Origin: Paraburkholderia panacisoli
GTDB lineage: Bacteria; Pseudomonadota; Gammaproteobacteria; Burkholderiales; Burkholderiaceae
Length of the DNA: 54,220 nucleotides
Assembly (NCBI RefSeq): GCF_008369935.1
Contig: NZ_VTUZ01000054.1
Span: 1 to 54,220 of the forward strand
Direction of reading: 5' to 3'
Positions 34,268 to 42,806 of the stretch are shown one piece after another (within the stretch, counting starts at the first letter, position 1; every line of letters begins with the position of its first letter). The notes below the pieces were generated by a model. The model saw only the letters and a list, made by a program, of their open reading frames with translations. It did no database searches and was not told the origin of the DNA. The translations under genes were made by a program, and so were the position numbers.

Positions 34268-35239
34268 ATGAAAGCGATTGAATTGCGTCAACTGCGCTAC
34301 TTCTCGATTCTTGCGCGGGAACTCCATTTCGGCCGGGCGGCCGACCTCGCGTCGATAACGCAGTCTGCGCTTAGCCAGCAGATTGCGAAACTGGAAGAAC
34401 TTGTGGGCGCGCAATTACTAAACCGCGGCCGGCGCGGCGTGACGCTGACCGCTTCGGGCGAGGCTCTGCGGAACAGCGCCGATGCAATCTTCGTTCAGGT
34501 TGAGCGCGCATTGCGTGAGGCGCAGGATGCCGCGGGCTGTAGAGAATCCAGGCTCTCGATCGGTCTGGTCGAGTACGCGAATCTGCCATTTATTCCGCCT
34601 GCGCTCATTCGGTTGCAGGCACTATATCCGGACATCACGATAGAGCGCCACGAGATGAACACGGCGCAGCAGATTACCGCGCTGACTGAGAAACATATCG
34701 ACATCGGTTTCGGCGTATTGGTCGACGCTGCACCAGAAAACGACGACGTACTGGTTCAGCCGCTGTTCGAAGCAGAGTGGGTCTTGTTGATGCGCAGCGA
34801 TCACCGGCTGGCAAATGTCGACTGTCTGAACCTTTGCGATCTTGCGCAGGAGCGACTGATCGGCTCGGCACGTGCGGTCAATGCGCCGCTTTATGACTCG
34901 ATGGTTGCTCGGTTCGAGCAAGCTGGCTTCACGCCAAATTTCATCTATGAAACGACGCAGATACAGGTTGGCGTCACGCTCATCGAACAAGGACTCGGCG
35001 CGATGATCGGCACTACATACCTATTCTCGTCGCTTCCAAAAACTTTGCGGTACCGGCAGATCAACGGCCTCGAGCCCGTAACGGTCCAGATGCTGTCGCG
35101 CACAAATGAACGCAATTCGCTGATACTTGACTTTCTCGAACTGGCGGCTGAAGAAGCGCGTTGCGCGCAAACCCACGCTACGGCGCTCGCACCGCCGGTC
35201 GATAGGCAGCGCGTACTAAGTGCGCCTACTAAACCGTGA
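34268..35239 (+). CDS. LysR-family regulator
   Basis: This 323-residue LTTR starts with the HTH LRQLRYFSILARELHFGRAADLASITQSALSQQIAKLEELVGAQLLNRGRRGVTLTASGEAL, followed by an effector domain (LSIGLVEYANLPFIPPALIRLQALYPDITIERHE; VLLMRSDHRLANVDCLNLCDLAQERLIG; VGVTLIEQGLGAMIGTTYLFSSLPKTLRYRQI). The start is at 34268, where the HTH begins; the upstream open frame has no family similarity. A decayed second copy follows directly, and the cysteine hydrolase at 36309 is the first intact gene beyond and may be its target. Confidence 0.88.
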   Translation: MKAIELRQLRYFSILARELHFGRAADLASITQSALSQQIAKLEELVGAQLLNRGRRGVTLTASGEALRNSADAIFVQVERALREAQDAAGCRESRLSIGLVEYANLPFIPPALIRLQALYPDITIERHEMNTAQQITALTEKHIDIGFGVLVDAAPENDDVLVQPLFEAEWVLLMRSDHRLANVDCLNLCDLAQERLIGSARAVNAPLYDSMVARFEQAGFTPNFIYETTQIQVGVTLIEQGLGAMIGTTYLFSSLPKTLRYRQINGLEPVTVQMLSRTNERNSLILDFLELAAEEARCAQTHATALAPPVDRQRVLSAPTKP

Positions 35240-35281
35240 TCGGCGTGGAGTAACGTAGACTCTGCCCGGGGAGCACCACGC

Positions 35282-36045
35282 GACAGCGTCGATGCCATCA
35301 TCCGGCAAGTGGAGCAGGCGCTACGGATTATTCGGGAAGCGGCGGGGTATCAGAGTTTCAAGATCTCGATTGGCCGCATTGAAGATGCCAATCTGCCGTT
35401 CATTCCGCTCGCGTTGATTCGGTTTCAGGCGCTATATCCGGACATCACAGTTGAGTGCCACGAGACGAACACGGCGCAGCAAATCGTCGCGCTAAAAAGA
35501 AACAGCATCGATCTGGGCTTTGGTTTGCCAGCAGGCAGTTTGCTCAACGATGTGGAGACTCTAACGGAGCCACTGCTCGAGTCGAGCTGTGCGTTGCCGG
35601 TGCGCAGCGACCACCGGCTCGCGAATGTCGACTGCCTCAACCTTGTCGACCTTGTGCATGAGCGTCTGATCACCTCGGCGTGCGGCGCAAATGCTCCGCT
35701 CGACGACTCGATCGTAGCGCATTCCAAAGGCGCCGGCCTCAGGCCAAATTTCGTCTACGAAACCTTGCAGGCGCAGGCCGGAACTACGTTGATCGAACAG
35801 GGACCAGGAGTAGTGACGGGTACGACCTGTCCATATCATTGCCGTAGACAATCATATATCGATTCATCAATGACATGGAGCCGATGTCGGTTCAAATGTT
35901 CTCGCGCTTGGAAGAGCGCGATTCGCTGATTTTCGATTTCGGTGAAATGGTTGCCGAAGAAGCGTGTCGCTTGCGTGCTCTGAACCTCCAGCCGGGCGCA
36001 TCTCTCGATAAGTACGCGGTTCGCTTCACGTGTCGGATCGATTAG
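35282..36045 (+). pseudogene. Decayed tandem paralogue of the LysR gene
   Basis: The frame gives DSVDAIIRQVEQALRIIREAAG, NLPFIPLALIRFQALYPDITVE, CHETNTAQQIVAL and DHRLANVDCLNLVDL, closely matching the effector domain of the preceding LysR protein. The HTH is missing. Near 35825 the frame shifts, an in-frame TAG follows (SLP*TIIYRFIND), and homology continues to 36045 (EPMSVQMFSRLEERDSLIFDF). It arose by tandem duplication followed by loss of the 5' end, a frameshift and a nonsense change. Confidence 0.85.
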
Positions 36046-36308
36046 CGCCAGTAATCGGCCTTGCAAGTATTTCGAATTGGCTAATACTGATGATGTCATC
36101 CAAACTTCTCCTCAACGCACGAGCGGCTTGATGAATAGGCGGATCACCGTCGAGTTCATCCGCCGGCATGCGTTCATGCACTGTCTGTTTCATGCGTATC
36201 GCGAGAATTCGGAAGTGGATATGACATCACGAGAACGCATGCTAGAGATTGCAAAAAACCGCGCAACCGATGTATTTCGCGCATTCCTAATCGACTGGAG
36301 TATTAAAG

Positions 36309-36962
36309 ATGGCCCAAGCACAAGCGAAGCCCGGAAAGACCCTTTTGTCCCCTAACGATCACACGCTGATCATGATTGACCATCAGTCGCAGATGGCATT
36401 CGCGACGAAGTCGATCGATGCGGTTCTTCTGCGCAACAATGTCGCATTGGTCGCGAAGGCGGCCCGCGAGTTTGGCGTGTCGACGATTCTGACTACCGTC
36501 GCAGAAAAGGCGTTCTCCGGTCCGATTTTCGAAGAGATCAGCTCGACATTTCCTGGCCAGACGATGATTGATCGGACTAACATGAATGCGTGGGAGGACC
36601 CTCGCATCACCGCTCGCGTAAACGAAATCGGAAAATCACGCATCGTGATGGCGGGTCTCTGGAGCAGCGTCTGTATCGTCGGGCCGGCGCTTTCGGCGCT
36701 TGATCAGGGATTTGAGGTGTACGTTATCACTGATGCGTGCGGCGATGTTTCGGACGAAGCGCATCAACGCGCGCTAGATCGCCTCGTCCAACAAGGCGCA
36801 CGCCCGATGACGTCGTTGCAATATTTGCTCGAGTTGCAACGCGATTGGGCTCGCACCGAAACCTACACTGAAACAGTGCAAACCTCGGTAGCGCACGGCG
36901 GTGGTTACGGACTAGGTCTGATCTATGCGAAGACGATGTTCGGCGGTTCCGAGGGACACTGA
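36309..36962 (+). CDS. Cysteine hydrolase, isochorismatase family (YcaC-like)
   Basis: This 217-residue hydrolase carries the full catalytic set: Asp24 (MIDHQSQM), a Lys in TTVAEKAFSG and Cys122 (GLWSSVCIVGPALSAL). It resembles YcaC-type hydrolases, whose substrates are mostly unknown small amides or esters. It is intact, unlike the Cys-less yecD-like protein at 3617. A LysR gene and its decayed copy lie upstream, and a hairpin lies 36 bases after the stop. Intergenic distance (312 bp) suggests the XapX operon beyond has its own promoter. Confidence 0.87.
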   Translation: MAQAQAKPGKTLLSPNDHTLIMIDHQSQMAFATKSIDAVLLRNNVALVAKAAREFGVSTILTTVAEKAFSGPIFEEISSTFPGQTMIDRTNMNAWEDPRITARVNEIGKSRIVMAGLWSSVCIVGPALSALDQGFEVYVITDACGDVSDEAHQRALDRLVQQGARPMTSLQYLLELQRDWARTETYTETVQTSVAHGGGYGLGLIYAKTMFGGSEGH

Positions 36963-36997
36963 ACGAGATTTGTCATACCCGCTCGGTCTTGGTCTTA

Positions 36998-37022
36998 TCG
37001 CCGCCGGTCGAGCCGGTGGCGA
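36998..37022 (+). terminator. Terminator-like hairpin after the cysteine hydrolase
   Basis: TCGCCGCCGG and CCGGTGGCGA pair over ten bases (one G-T pair) around a five-base loop, followed by AAA and no T-run. It would be a strong structure in either direction. Confidence 0.5.
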
Positions 37023-37084
37023 AAATCGAAGTGCAGGTTGACCAGTGACAGCGATCGGCAACACGGCGATCATTATATATTCAG

Positions 37085-37110
37085 GATAACGAGATATTTG
37101 TTGCGTTATC
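37085..37110. promoter_or_regulatory. Inverted repeat, possible operator of the XapX operon
   Basis: GATAACG and CGTTATC are perfect seven-base arms separated by 12 AT-rich bases, 165 bases upstream of the XapX gene in the only AT-rich stretch of this spacer. It could bind a LysR or other dimeric regulator. Confidence 0.4.
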
Positions 37111-37274
37111 TACGCCGCGCGACTAAACCGGTCGTCCGATTTTTTGTCTTTGAATTGTCGTAGGTTGCCAGGGTCCTTGATTGGCGATGCAGCCAGTCGA
37201 TCTCGCCGCTTTGCGTAATTAGCTGGAGCGACTGGCGCGCTTCAATCCGATACTTCGACGTCAGGGCAGGACCA

Positions 37275-37562
37275 ATGAAACTCTATCTGTTATCACTAGG
37301 CGCCGGCATCCTGGTCGGCATTATCTATAGCGTGATCAATGTACGTTCGCCAGCACCTCCGCTTGTCGCACTGCTGGGCCTGCTCGGCATGCTGATCGGC
37401 GAGCAGGCGATTCCTTCCGCGAGGCAGTTGTTGGGTTATTCGACGCCACCGCCCCTATCGCATCAGGCGAGCGGAACCGGTCGTCTTTCCAGCAAACGGT
37501 CGTGTCATGCCGTGTTGCAGGCAGACCGGGGGCTTGTTGGCAACGAAGAGGAACACTCATGA
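37275..37562 (+). CDS. XapX domain (DUF1427) membrane protein
   Basis: This 95-residue protein has two hydrophobic helices (LYLLSLGAGILVGIIYSVI; PPLVALLGLLGMLIGEQAIP) with the XapX signature NVRSPAPPLVALLGLLGML. Members are short inner-membrane proteins of unknown function. The polar C-terminal tail of about 40 residues is unusual. Its stop overlaps the next start by four bases (ATGA), so the two are translationally coupled. Confidence 0.85.
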   Translation: MKLYLLSLGAGILVGIIYSVINVRSPAPPLVALLGLLGMLIGEQAIPSARQLLGYSTPPPLSHQASGTGRLSSKRSCHAVLQADRGLVGNEEEHS

Positions 37563-39451
37563 GCATTACCATTACTCAACCGGACCTGATCCTCTACAAC
37601 GGCCGGGTTACGACGCTGGATCGTTCGAACCCCGCGGCAACGGCTGTTGCGATCAAGGATGGCAAGTTTGCTGCGGTGGGCAGCGACGCCGAGGTCCTGC
37701 TGCTCGCAGGGTCAACAACCCGGGTGATCGACCTGAAGGGGCGCAGAGTACTGCCCGGACTGATCGACAATCACACTCACATCATTCGCGGCGGACTGAG
37801 CTTCAATATGGAGCTGCGTTGGGATGGTGTGCGCTCCCTTGCCACCGCGATGGACATGCTGCGCGAGCAGGTTGCCGTCACTCCGGCGCCGCAATGGGTG
37901 CGCGTGGTGGGTGGATTCACCGAGCACCAATTCGACGAGAAACGCTTGCCCACGATCGAAGAACTGAATGCGGTTGCGCCCGATACCCCCGTGTTCATTC
38001 TGCATTTGTACGATCGCGCGCTACTGAATGCGGCGGCTCTGCGCGTGGTCGGCTACACGAAGGACACGCCGGAGCCTCCGGGAGGACAGATCGTGCGAGA
38101 CAACGCCGGCAATCCGACCGGCTTGCTGCTCGCGCAGCCGAATGCATCGATCCTGTACGCGACGCTGGCGAAGGGTCCGAAACTGCCGTTCGACTATCAG
38201 GTGAATTCGACACGCCACTTCATGCGCGAACTTAACCGGTTGGGCGTGACCGGTGCGATCGACGCGGGCGGCGGCTCCCAGAACTATCCGGACGATTACG
38301 AGGTTATCCAGAAACTGTCCGACGAAGGCCAACTGACGATCCGTCTCGCATACAACCTGTTCACGCAGAAGCCGAAGGCGGAGAAGGAAGACTTCTTGAA
38401 CTGGACGAAGACGTCAAAGTACAAGCAGGGTAACGATTACTTCCGCCACAACGGCGCAGGCGAGATGCTGGTGTTCTCGGCGGCGGACTTCGAGGACTTC
38501 CGTGTCGCGCGTCCGGATATGCCCCCGCAGATGGAGGGCGAGCTGGAAGAAGTCGTGCGTGTACTGGCGGAGAACCGTTGGCCGTGGCGTATGCATGCGA
38601 CCTATGAGGAAACGATAAGCCGCGCGCTCGACGTGTTCGAGAAGGTCAACAGGGACGTGCCGCTTGGCGGCATCAACTGGTTCTTCGATCACGCCGAGAC
38701 GATTTCCGAGAAGTCCATGGACCGAATCGGTGCGCTGGGTGGTGGCGTCGCGGTGCAGCACCGGATGGCGTACCAGGGAGAGTACTTTGTCGAGCGTTAC
38801 GGTGCGAAGGCAGCCGAGGCCACGCCGCCGGTTGCGAAGATGCTGGAGAAGGGAATCCGGACTTCGGCCGGTACGGACGCAACACGGGTCGCGTCGTACA
38901 ACCCCTGGGTATCGCTGTCGTGGCTGGTGACGGGTAAGACGGTGGGTGGCCTGCGGATGTATCCGCAACGGAACTGCCTTGATCGCGAAACAGCCCTGCG
39001 CATGTGGACCGAAAATGTGACCTGGTTCTCGAACGAGGAGGGCAAGAAAGGCCGGATCGAGGCAGGTCAGTTTTCCGACCTGATCGTCCCTGACCGCGAC
39101 TTCTTTGCGTGCGCTGAGGACGAGATTGCCGATACCACGTCGCTGCTGACCGTGATGGGTGGCAAGGTCGTATACGGCACGGGTGAATTCGCGTCGTTCG
39201 ACGACAGCGCACCGCCGCCCGCGATGCCGGACTGGTCGCCGGTGCGTCGCTTTGGTGGTTTCGCCGCGTGGAAGAACGCGAGCGGCAACGGCGAAGCGGC
39301 GCTGCAGCAGGTCGCAGCGGCGTCGTGTGGTTGTGCGACGGCGTGCGGTGTGCACGGTCACGCGCATGCCCGCGCGTGGACGGCCAATGCGCCGACCTCG
39401 GACCTGCATGGTTTCTGGGGCGCGCTCGGCTGCTCCTGCTGGGCGGTCTGA
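37559..39451 (+). CDS. Amidohydrolase family protein (YtcJ-like) with Cys-rich tail
   Basis: This 630-residue metal-dependent hydrolase of the Amidohydro_3 group has LILYNGRVTTLDRSNP, the metal motif LPGLIDNHTHIIRGG (HxH), MHATYEETI and WFFDHAETIS (His ligands), and AGTDATRVASYNPW (Asp). YtcJ-like enzymes hydrolyse amide or ester bonds in the cytoplasm; the substrate here is unknown. The last 45 residues are odd: SCGCATACGVHGHAHARAW and LGCSCWAV add several Cys and His beyond the barrel. The start at 37559 follows GAAGAGGAAC and overlaps the XapX stop. DoxX and VOC genes follow. Confidence 0.88.
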   Translation: MSITITQPDLILYNGRVTTLDRSNPAATAVAIKDGKFAAVGSDAEVLLLAGSTTRVIDLKGRRVLPGLIDNHTHIIRGGLSFNMELRWDGVRSLATAMDMLREQVAVTPAPQWVRVVGGFTEHQFDEKRLPTIEELNAVAPDTPVFILHLYDRALLNAAALRVVGYTKDTPEPPGGQIVRDNAGNPTGLLLAQPNASILYATLAKGPKLPFDYQVNSTRHFMRELNRLGVTGAIDAGGGSQNYPDDYEVIQKLSDEGQLTIRLAYNLFTQKPKAEKEDFLNWTKTSKYKQGNDYFRHNGAGEMLVFSAADFEDFRVARPDMPPQMEGELEEVVRVLAENRWPWRMHATYEETISRALDVFEKVNRDVPLGGINWFFDHAETISEKSMDRIGALGGGVAVQHRMAYQGEYFVERYGAKAAEATPPVAKMLEKGIRTSAGTDATRVASYNPWVSLSWLVTGKTVGGLRMYPQRNCLDRETALRMWTENVTWFSNEEGKKGRIEAGQFSDLIVPDRDFFACAEDEIADTTSLLTVMGGKVVYGTGEFASFDDSAPPPAMPDWSPVRRFGGFAAWKNASGNGEAALQQVAAASCGCATACGVHGHAHARAWTANAPTSDLHGFWGALGCSCWAV

Positions 39452-39452
39452 C

Positions 39453-39932
39453 GTGAGGACAAGCGCGCTACAGGGAAATCCGTCGTGGGTGGCCGCGTTG
39501 CTGGCACGCTCGTGGGTGCTGCCGCTGGCGCGGCTCGCCCTCGTGTCTGCGTATCTGATTGGGGGCGTCGACAAGCTCGCGCATTTCCACGACGCCATTC
39601 TGGAGCAGGGGCATTTCGGCCTGCATCCAGGGGTACTGTGGGCGACGCTGGCGATTGTCGTCGAACTGGGCGGCTCCTTCTGCGTGGTTTTCAACCGGCT
39701 TGTCTGGCTGGGCGCAGGCGGTCTGTCCGCACTGACCGCCGTTGCCATGCTGGTCGCCAACAATTTCTGGAGTCTGACTGGCAATGCACGTTTCATCGCA
39801 TTGAACGGTTTTTTTGAGCACCTCGGATTGATTGCCGCCTTTATTGCGGTGACGTATCTGGCCAGCGGCGCACACCGGTCCCGTGGCAACGCACAACTGA
39901 ACCCAGATAGGAACTTTCAACATCATGCATAA
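39453..39932 (+). CDS. DoxX-family membrane protein
   Basis: This 159-residue inner-membrane protein has four hydrophobic helices. The DoxX pattern is seen in PLARLALVSAYLIGGVDKLAHFHDAI, LWATLAIVVELGGSFCVVF, LSALTAVAMLVANNFW and FFEHLGLIAAFIAVTYLA. It starts at GTG 39453, one base after the amidohydrolase stop, so coupling is likely. DoxX proteins often accompany redox or catabolic enzymes; no precise function is known. The His/Asp-rich C-terminal tail is poorly conserved. Confidence 0.82.
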   Translation: MRTSALQGNPSWVAALLARSWVLPLARLALVSAYLIGGVDKLAHFHDAILEQGHFGLHPGVLWATLAIVVELGGSFCVVFNRLVWLGAGGLSALTAVAMLVANNFWSLTGNARFIALNGFFEHLGLIAAFIAVTYLASGAHRSRGNAQLNPDRNFQHHA

Positions 39933-39950
39933 CAGAGGACTTTCAACATC

Positions 39951-40871
39951 ATGCGTAAATTCCGTTCCCTCGCTGTAACCGCGCTGGTCGCGGGCACGCT
40001 CGCCGTGGCCTCGTCGCTGGCGCCAGCCAGCCCCCCGGTGCTAGTCAGGCCCGCGGCGGCGCCGTCGTTGACCGTAGGGCCGCAGTACGACACGACACAC
40101 GTCTACGTCGCGCCAGAGGACTTCGACAGGTTCACCGACAGCTTCGTCTCGACGTTTGGCGGCCATAAGTCGCAGGAGGGCGCCTTCCAGGTGACGCCGA
40201 CGCCGAGCCAGACGATGTCGCAGCTCGTGTTCACGCCGGCCGGCACGTTGTCAGTATTTGGCTTCAAGACGCCGGTTCCGTACCCGTTCGGCAGTGAGCG
40301 CACCGGCTATCTCGTGACCGACATGGATGCGGCGGTGAAGTCGGCGAAGGCGCATGGCGCGGATGTATACGTGGACACGTTCCCGGATCCGATCGGGCGT
40401 GATGCGCTGATCTCGTGGCCGGGTGGTGTGCACATGCAGCTGTACTGGCACAAGCAGGCGCCGCACTACGATCCGCTGGAGACGGTGCCGGAAAATCGCG
40501 TGTATGTATCGCCGGAGCGCGCGAACGCGCTCATCCACGACCTCGTCGTGTTCTCGCATGGCAAGGTCGTGTCCGATGACCGCAAGGCGCCGGGCATCGA
40601 GATTGGTCGGCCGGCCGACACGTATCGTCGCGTCCGGATCGAATCAGGCTTTGGCAAGATCACCGTTCTCGTGACCGACGGCCATCTGCCTTACCCGTTC
40701 GGGCACGAGCTGACCGGCTACGAGGTGAAGGATCTCGCCGACACACTGAAGAAAGCGCAGGCGGCCGGCGCGACCGTACTCGTGCAGCCGTGCACCTCGG
40801 GTGGCCGCGACGCCGCGCTCGTGCAGTTCCCGGGCGGTTACATCGCCGAGATTCACGCGGCCGCGCGCTGA
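39951..40871 (+). CDS. Exported VOC/glyoxalase-superfamily protein
   Basis: This 306-residue protein has a signal peptide (MRKFRSLAVTALVAGTLAVASSLAPAS), so it is probably periplasmic, unlike most glyoxalase-fold enzymes. Two VOC repeats follow: TTHVYVAPEDFDRFTDSFVSTFGG to GYLVTDMDAAVKSAKAHGADVYVD and GGVHMQLYWHK; then NRVYVSPERANALIHDLVVF to GYEVKDLADTLKKAQAAGATVLVQP and GGYIAEIHA. Possible metal residues are His in THVYV, HMQLYWH and EIH. It ends the XapX operon and is followed by a strong hairpin. The substrate is unknown. Confidence 0.85.
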   Translation: MRKFRSLAVTALVAGTLAVASSLAPASPPVLVRPAAAPSLTVGPQYDTTHVYVAPEDFDRFTDSFVSTFGGHKSQEGAFQVTPTPSQTMSQLVFTPAGTLSVFGFKTPVPYPFGSERTGYLVTDMDAAVKSAKAHGADVYVDTFPDPIGRDALISWPGGVHMQLYWHKQAPHYDPLETVPENRVYVSPERANALIHDLVVFSHGKVVSDDRKAPGIEIGRPADTYRRVRIESGFGKITVLVTDGHLPYPFGHELTGYEVKDLADTLKKAQAAGATVLVQPCTSGGRDAALVQFPGGYIAEIHAAAR

Positions 40872-40890
40872 GCCAGGCCGGATGTACCGG

Positions 40891-40921
40891 CCGTCCCCGC
40901 CCGGGAAGGAGGCGGGGACGG
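40891..40921 (+). terminator. Strong terminator hairpin of the XapX operon
   Basis: CCGTCCCCGCC and GGCGGGGACGG form a perfect 11-base stem with a nine-base loop, 19 bases after the VOC stop, followed by TCTGGTTTCCTTTG. Confidence 0.75.
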
Positions 40922-41160
40922 TCTGGTTTCCTTTGATTGCCCGCGACGTCGCCGTTGGGAGGTCTCAGGGTCAGATGATTACGGCGGCTGAGGCGACGGA
41001 AAAGGATTGCAGGCGACGGGTACGATAGCGAGACCATGCTAGGATTTTCCGCACAGGGTCTGATGAAACCCGAAGATACTGTCCTGGCTGCGGTTGCGGT
41101 AAAACGAAGCAATGTTGTCACCGGACTATGCCAATGGGGGCAGGGGTTTCGCCATTGAAT

Positions 41161-42650
41161 GGGAGCGTTAAAAACCTTGGGGTTGTAACTCCGATGCCAA
41201 CCCGAACTACTCCAGTAACTCGGCAGCTTCGCGCGACAATGGTTTCCTTGGTGGCTCGTATCTCGCAAGTCGTTCAACAAGGTCACCGTTGATCACAGCG
41301 CATCGGACCTGGGCAAGCAGATGAGCTCCGATCGGAGACCAGCGCATTTGTTGACGCTTGCACATGCGCTGATTGAGTACCTGATTGACTGCAGACTCGG
41401 CCGTGGCGGTCGAGATAGGTTTGCCGCAACGATGTCGCGCGCCGTAGTTCACCGTCGACCCGCCATTCGCTTCGACATATTCAACAAGCGCTCGAGTCCG
41501 GTAGTCAAGCTGCGCCAGACTCTCTGCAATGCCCGGCGTTTCAGGCACGATCACCCGACAGAGAATCAGGATGCTCTGCATCCGGGTTTTCGCTTTCTCG
41601 AGCTTCGCGTGCCAGAAGCACCAGCGCAGCTTGTCAACACGGGAGATCAGCACACGTCGGGCGGCCTTTTCCGTTTCCGTCCGCGCACGCATGCCCTTGA
41701 TGATCTGCTCGAGGTACCTCACCCTCATTGATACATGGAACCAGTCCAGGACAGGTGTAGAAGAAAGCGGCAATCGACAAGTGATTGACTGCAGGCCATT
41801 TGCACCATCGGTGATGACCGACAGTTTCGGTCGATCGCTTCCGGATGTGGCTTTTACAAGGGTGGTAAGCCGCTCCACAATATCCGGCAACCTGTTTCTC
41901 ACGAACGCGAGTACGCGCGAAGTCCGGTCTTTGGCGCTCAGGCGCCCCGTTAGAACCTCAAAGTTCGAACATTCTGATTTACGTCGCCCCCGAACGAATC
42001 CTCGCTCGATGGCCAGCGTCCACTCCGTATCTTCCTTCGTGGCGCGACATGCAACCGGCTGGACAGCCTCGACGCGCGCACCTGCCCGTAGCGCCCTGTT
42101 CCGCACGGTCACAGGGTTCAATGTCTCCCGCACAGGCAGGAACTCACGCATCATGGCGACGACCTGGCGATACGGCATCTGTGCCGCGAGCCTGGCCTCA
42201 AGCGACAGCAGTTCCGCGGTCGCCCGCTCGGGGACGAATTCGGTCATCGGACTATACGGATACTTCATCTGGAAGGGCGTCTCGCACGGACAGCAAACGA
42301 TCAGGGCACTGCGAAATGGCACGGTACCAAAGACCGTATCCACCCTGCGAATCCGCCGGTCCTTGAGGTCGAGGAAACGGTGACATGCAGACCTCTTCTG
42401 CCTGTGCTGCCACCACAATCCTCTGAAGCCTGTGCAGCACATCTTTCCCTTCGGCCAGCGACAGGCCGATCTTCTCCGGTTCAAGTTGGCGATAGGGACG
42501 TTCGAGCTCACAGATTTCGAACGTATCTGTTTCATTCCAATCGGTGGTGATCTCAACGCGAATTGTGATTTTCATCCCAACCCTCCGGCGGCCATGGCTG
42601 CCGGAATCCTGGGCGCCCTGCGCTGAAACCCCAAGGTTTTTAACGCTCCC
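41161..42650. mobile_element. ISKra4-family insertion sequence
   Basis: Perfect 24-base inverted repeats bound the element: the left starts GGGAGCGTTAAAAACCTTGG (41161-41184), the right is its exact complement (42627-42650). AT precedes the repeat at both ends, extending the match to 26 bases. The element is 1,490 bp. It sits directly against an IS630 N-terminal fragment on its right, suggesting insertion into an older IS. No clear target duplication was seen. Confidence 0.88.
41207..42575 (-). pseudogene. ISKra4-family transposase with a frameshift near the N-terminus
   Basis: The gene starts at 42575 (GGAGGGTTGGG ribosome site) with MKITIRVEITTDWNETDTFEI and RQLEPEKIGLSLAEGKDVL. Near 42385 the frame shifts, and the protein continues HRFLDLKDRRIRRVDTVFGTVPF (the zinc-binding-like region of ISKra4 transposases), LSVITDGANGL (DDE Asp), DWFHVSMRVRYLEQIIKGM, RRCWFWHAKLEKAK-like and TATAESAVNQVLNQRMCKRQQMRWS (Glu region). 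The joint could be a disabling mutation or translational frameshifting; most relatives I know of encode the transposase in one frame, so I favour mutation. Confidence 0.8.
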
Positions 42651-42750
42651 CATCACGCTGTGCAGCCGTCGTGCGCCTGATCAGCGCTAGCAGTTCCTCC
42701 CGGTCCTTCCTGGCCAGCTTCACTGGCGTTGCATGACGACCTCGGCTCAT
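42651..42750 (-). pseudogene. IS630-family transposase N-terminal fragment
   Basis: The minus frame encodes MSRGRHATPVKLARKDREEL and LALIRRTTAAQRDGER before running into the ISKra4 end. The pattern MSRGRxATPVxL..xxRExLxxxxRRxTxAQ is the start of IS630-type transposases. The remainder was not found left of the ISKra4 element. Confidence 0.6.
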
Positions 42751-42806
42751 GCGACCAGGATAGACCATGCAACCATTTATTAAAAGTAATTGCGGGACGC
42801 TGTAGT

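Noticed and set aside
36077..36355. A 92-codon plus-strand frame before the cysteine hydrolase
   Set aside because: It overlaps the start of the hydrolase in another frame and shows no motif; the start of the hydrolase is well supported.
38414..39889. A 491-codon open frame on the minus strand opposite the amidohydrolase and DoxX genes
   Set aside because: It is a shadow of high-GC coding sequence: Arg/His-rich composition, no motifs, and the plus-strand genes explain the region.
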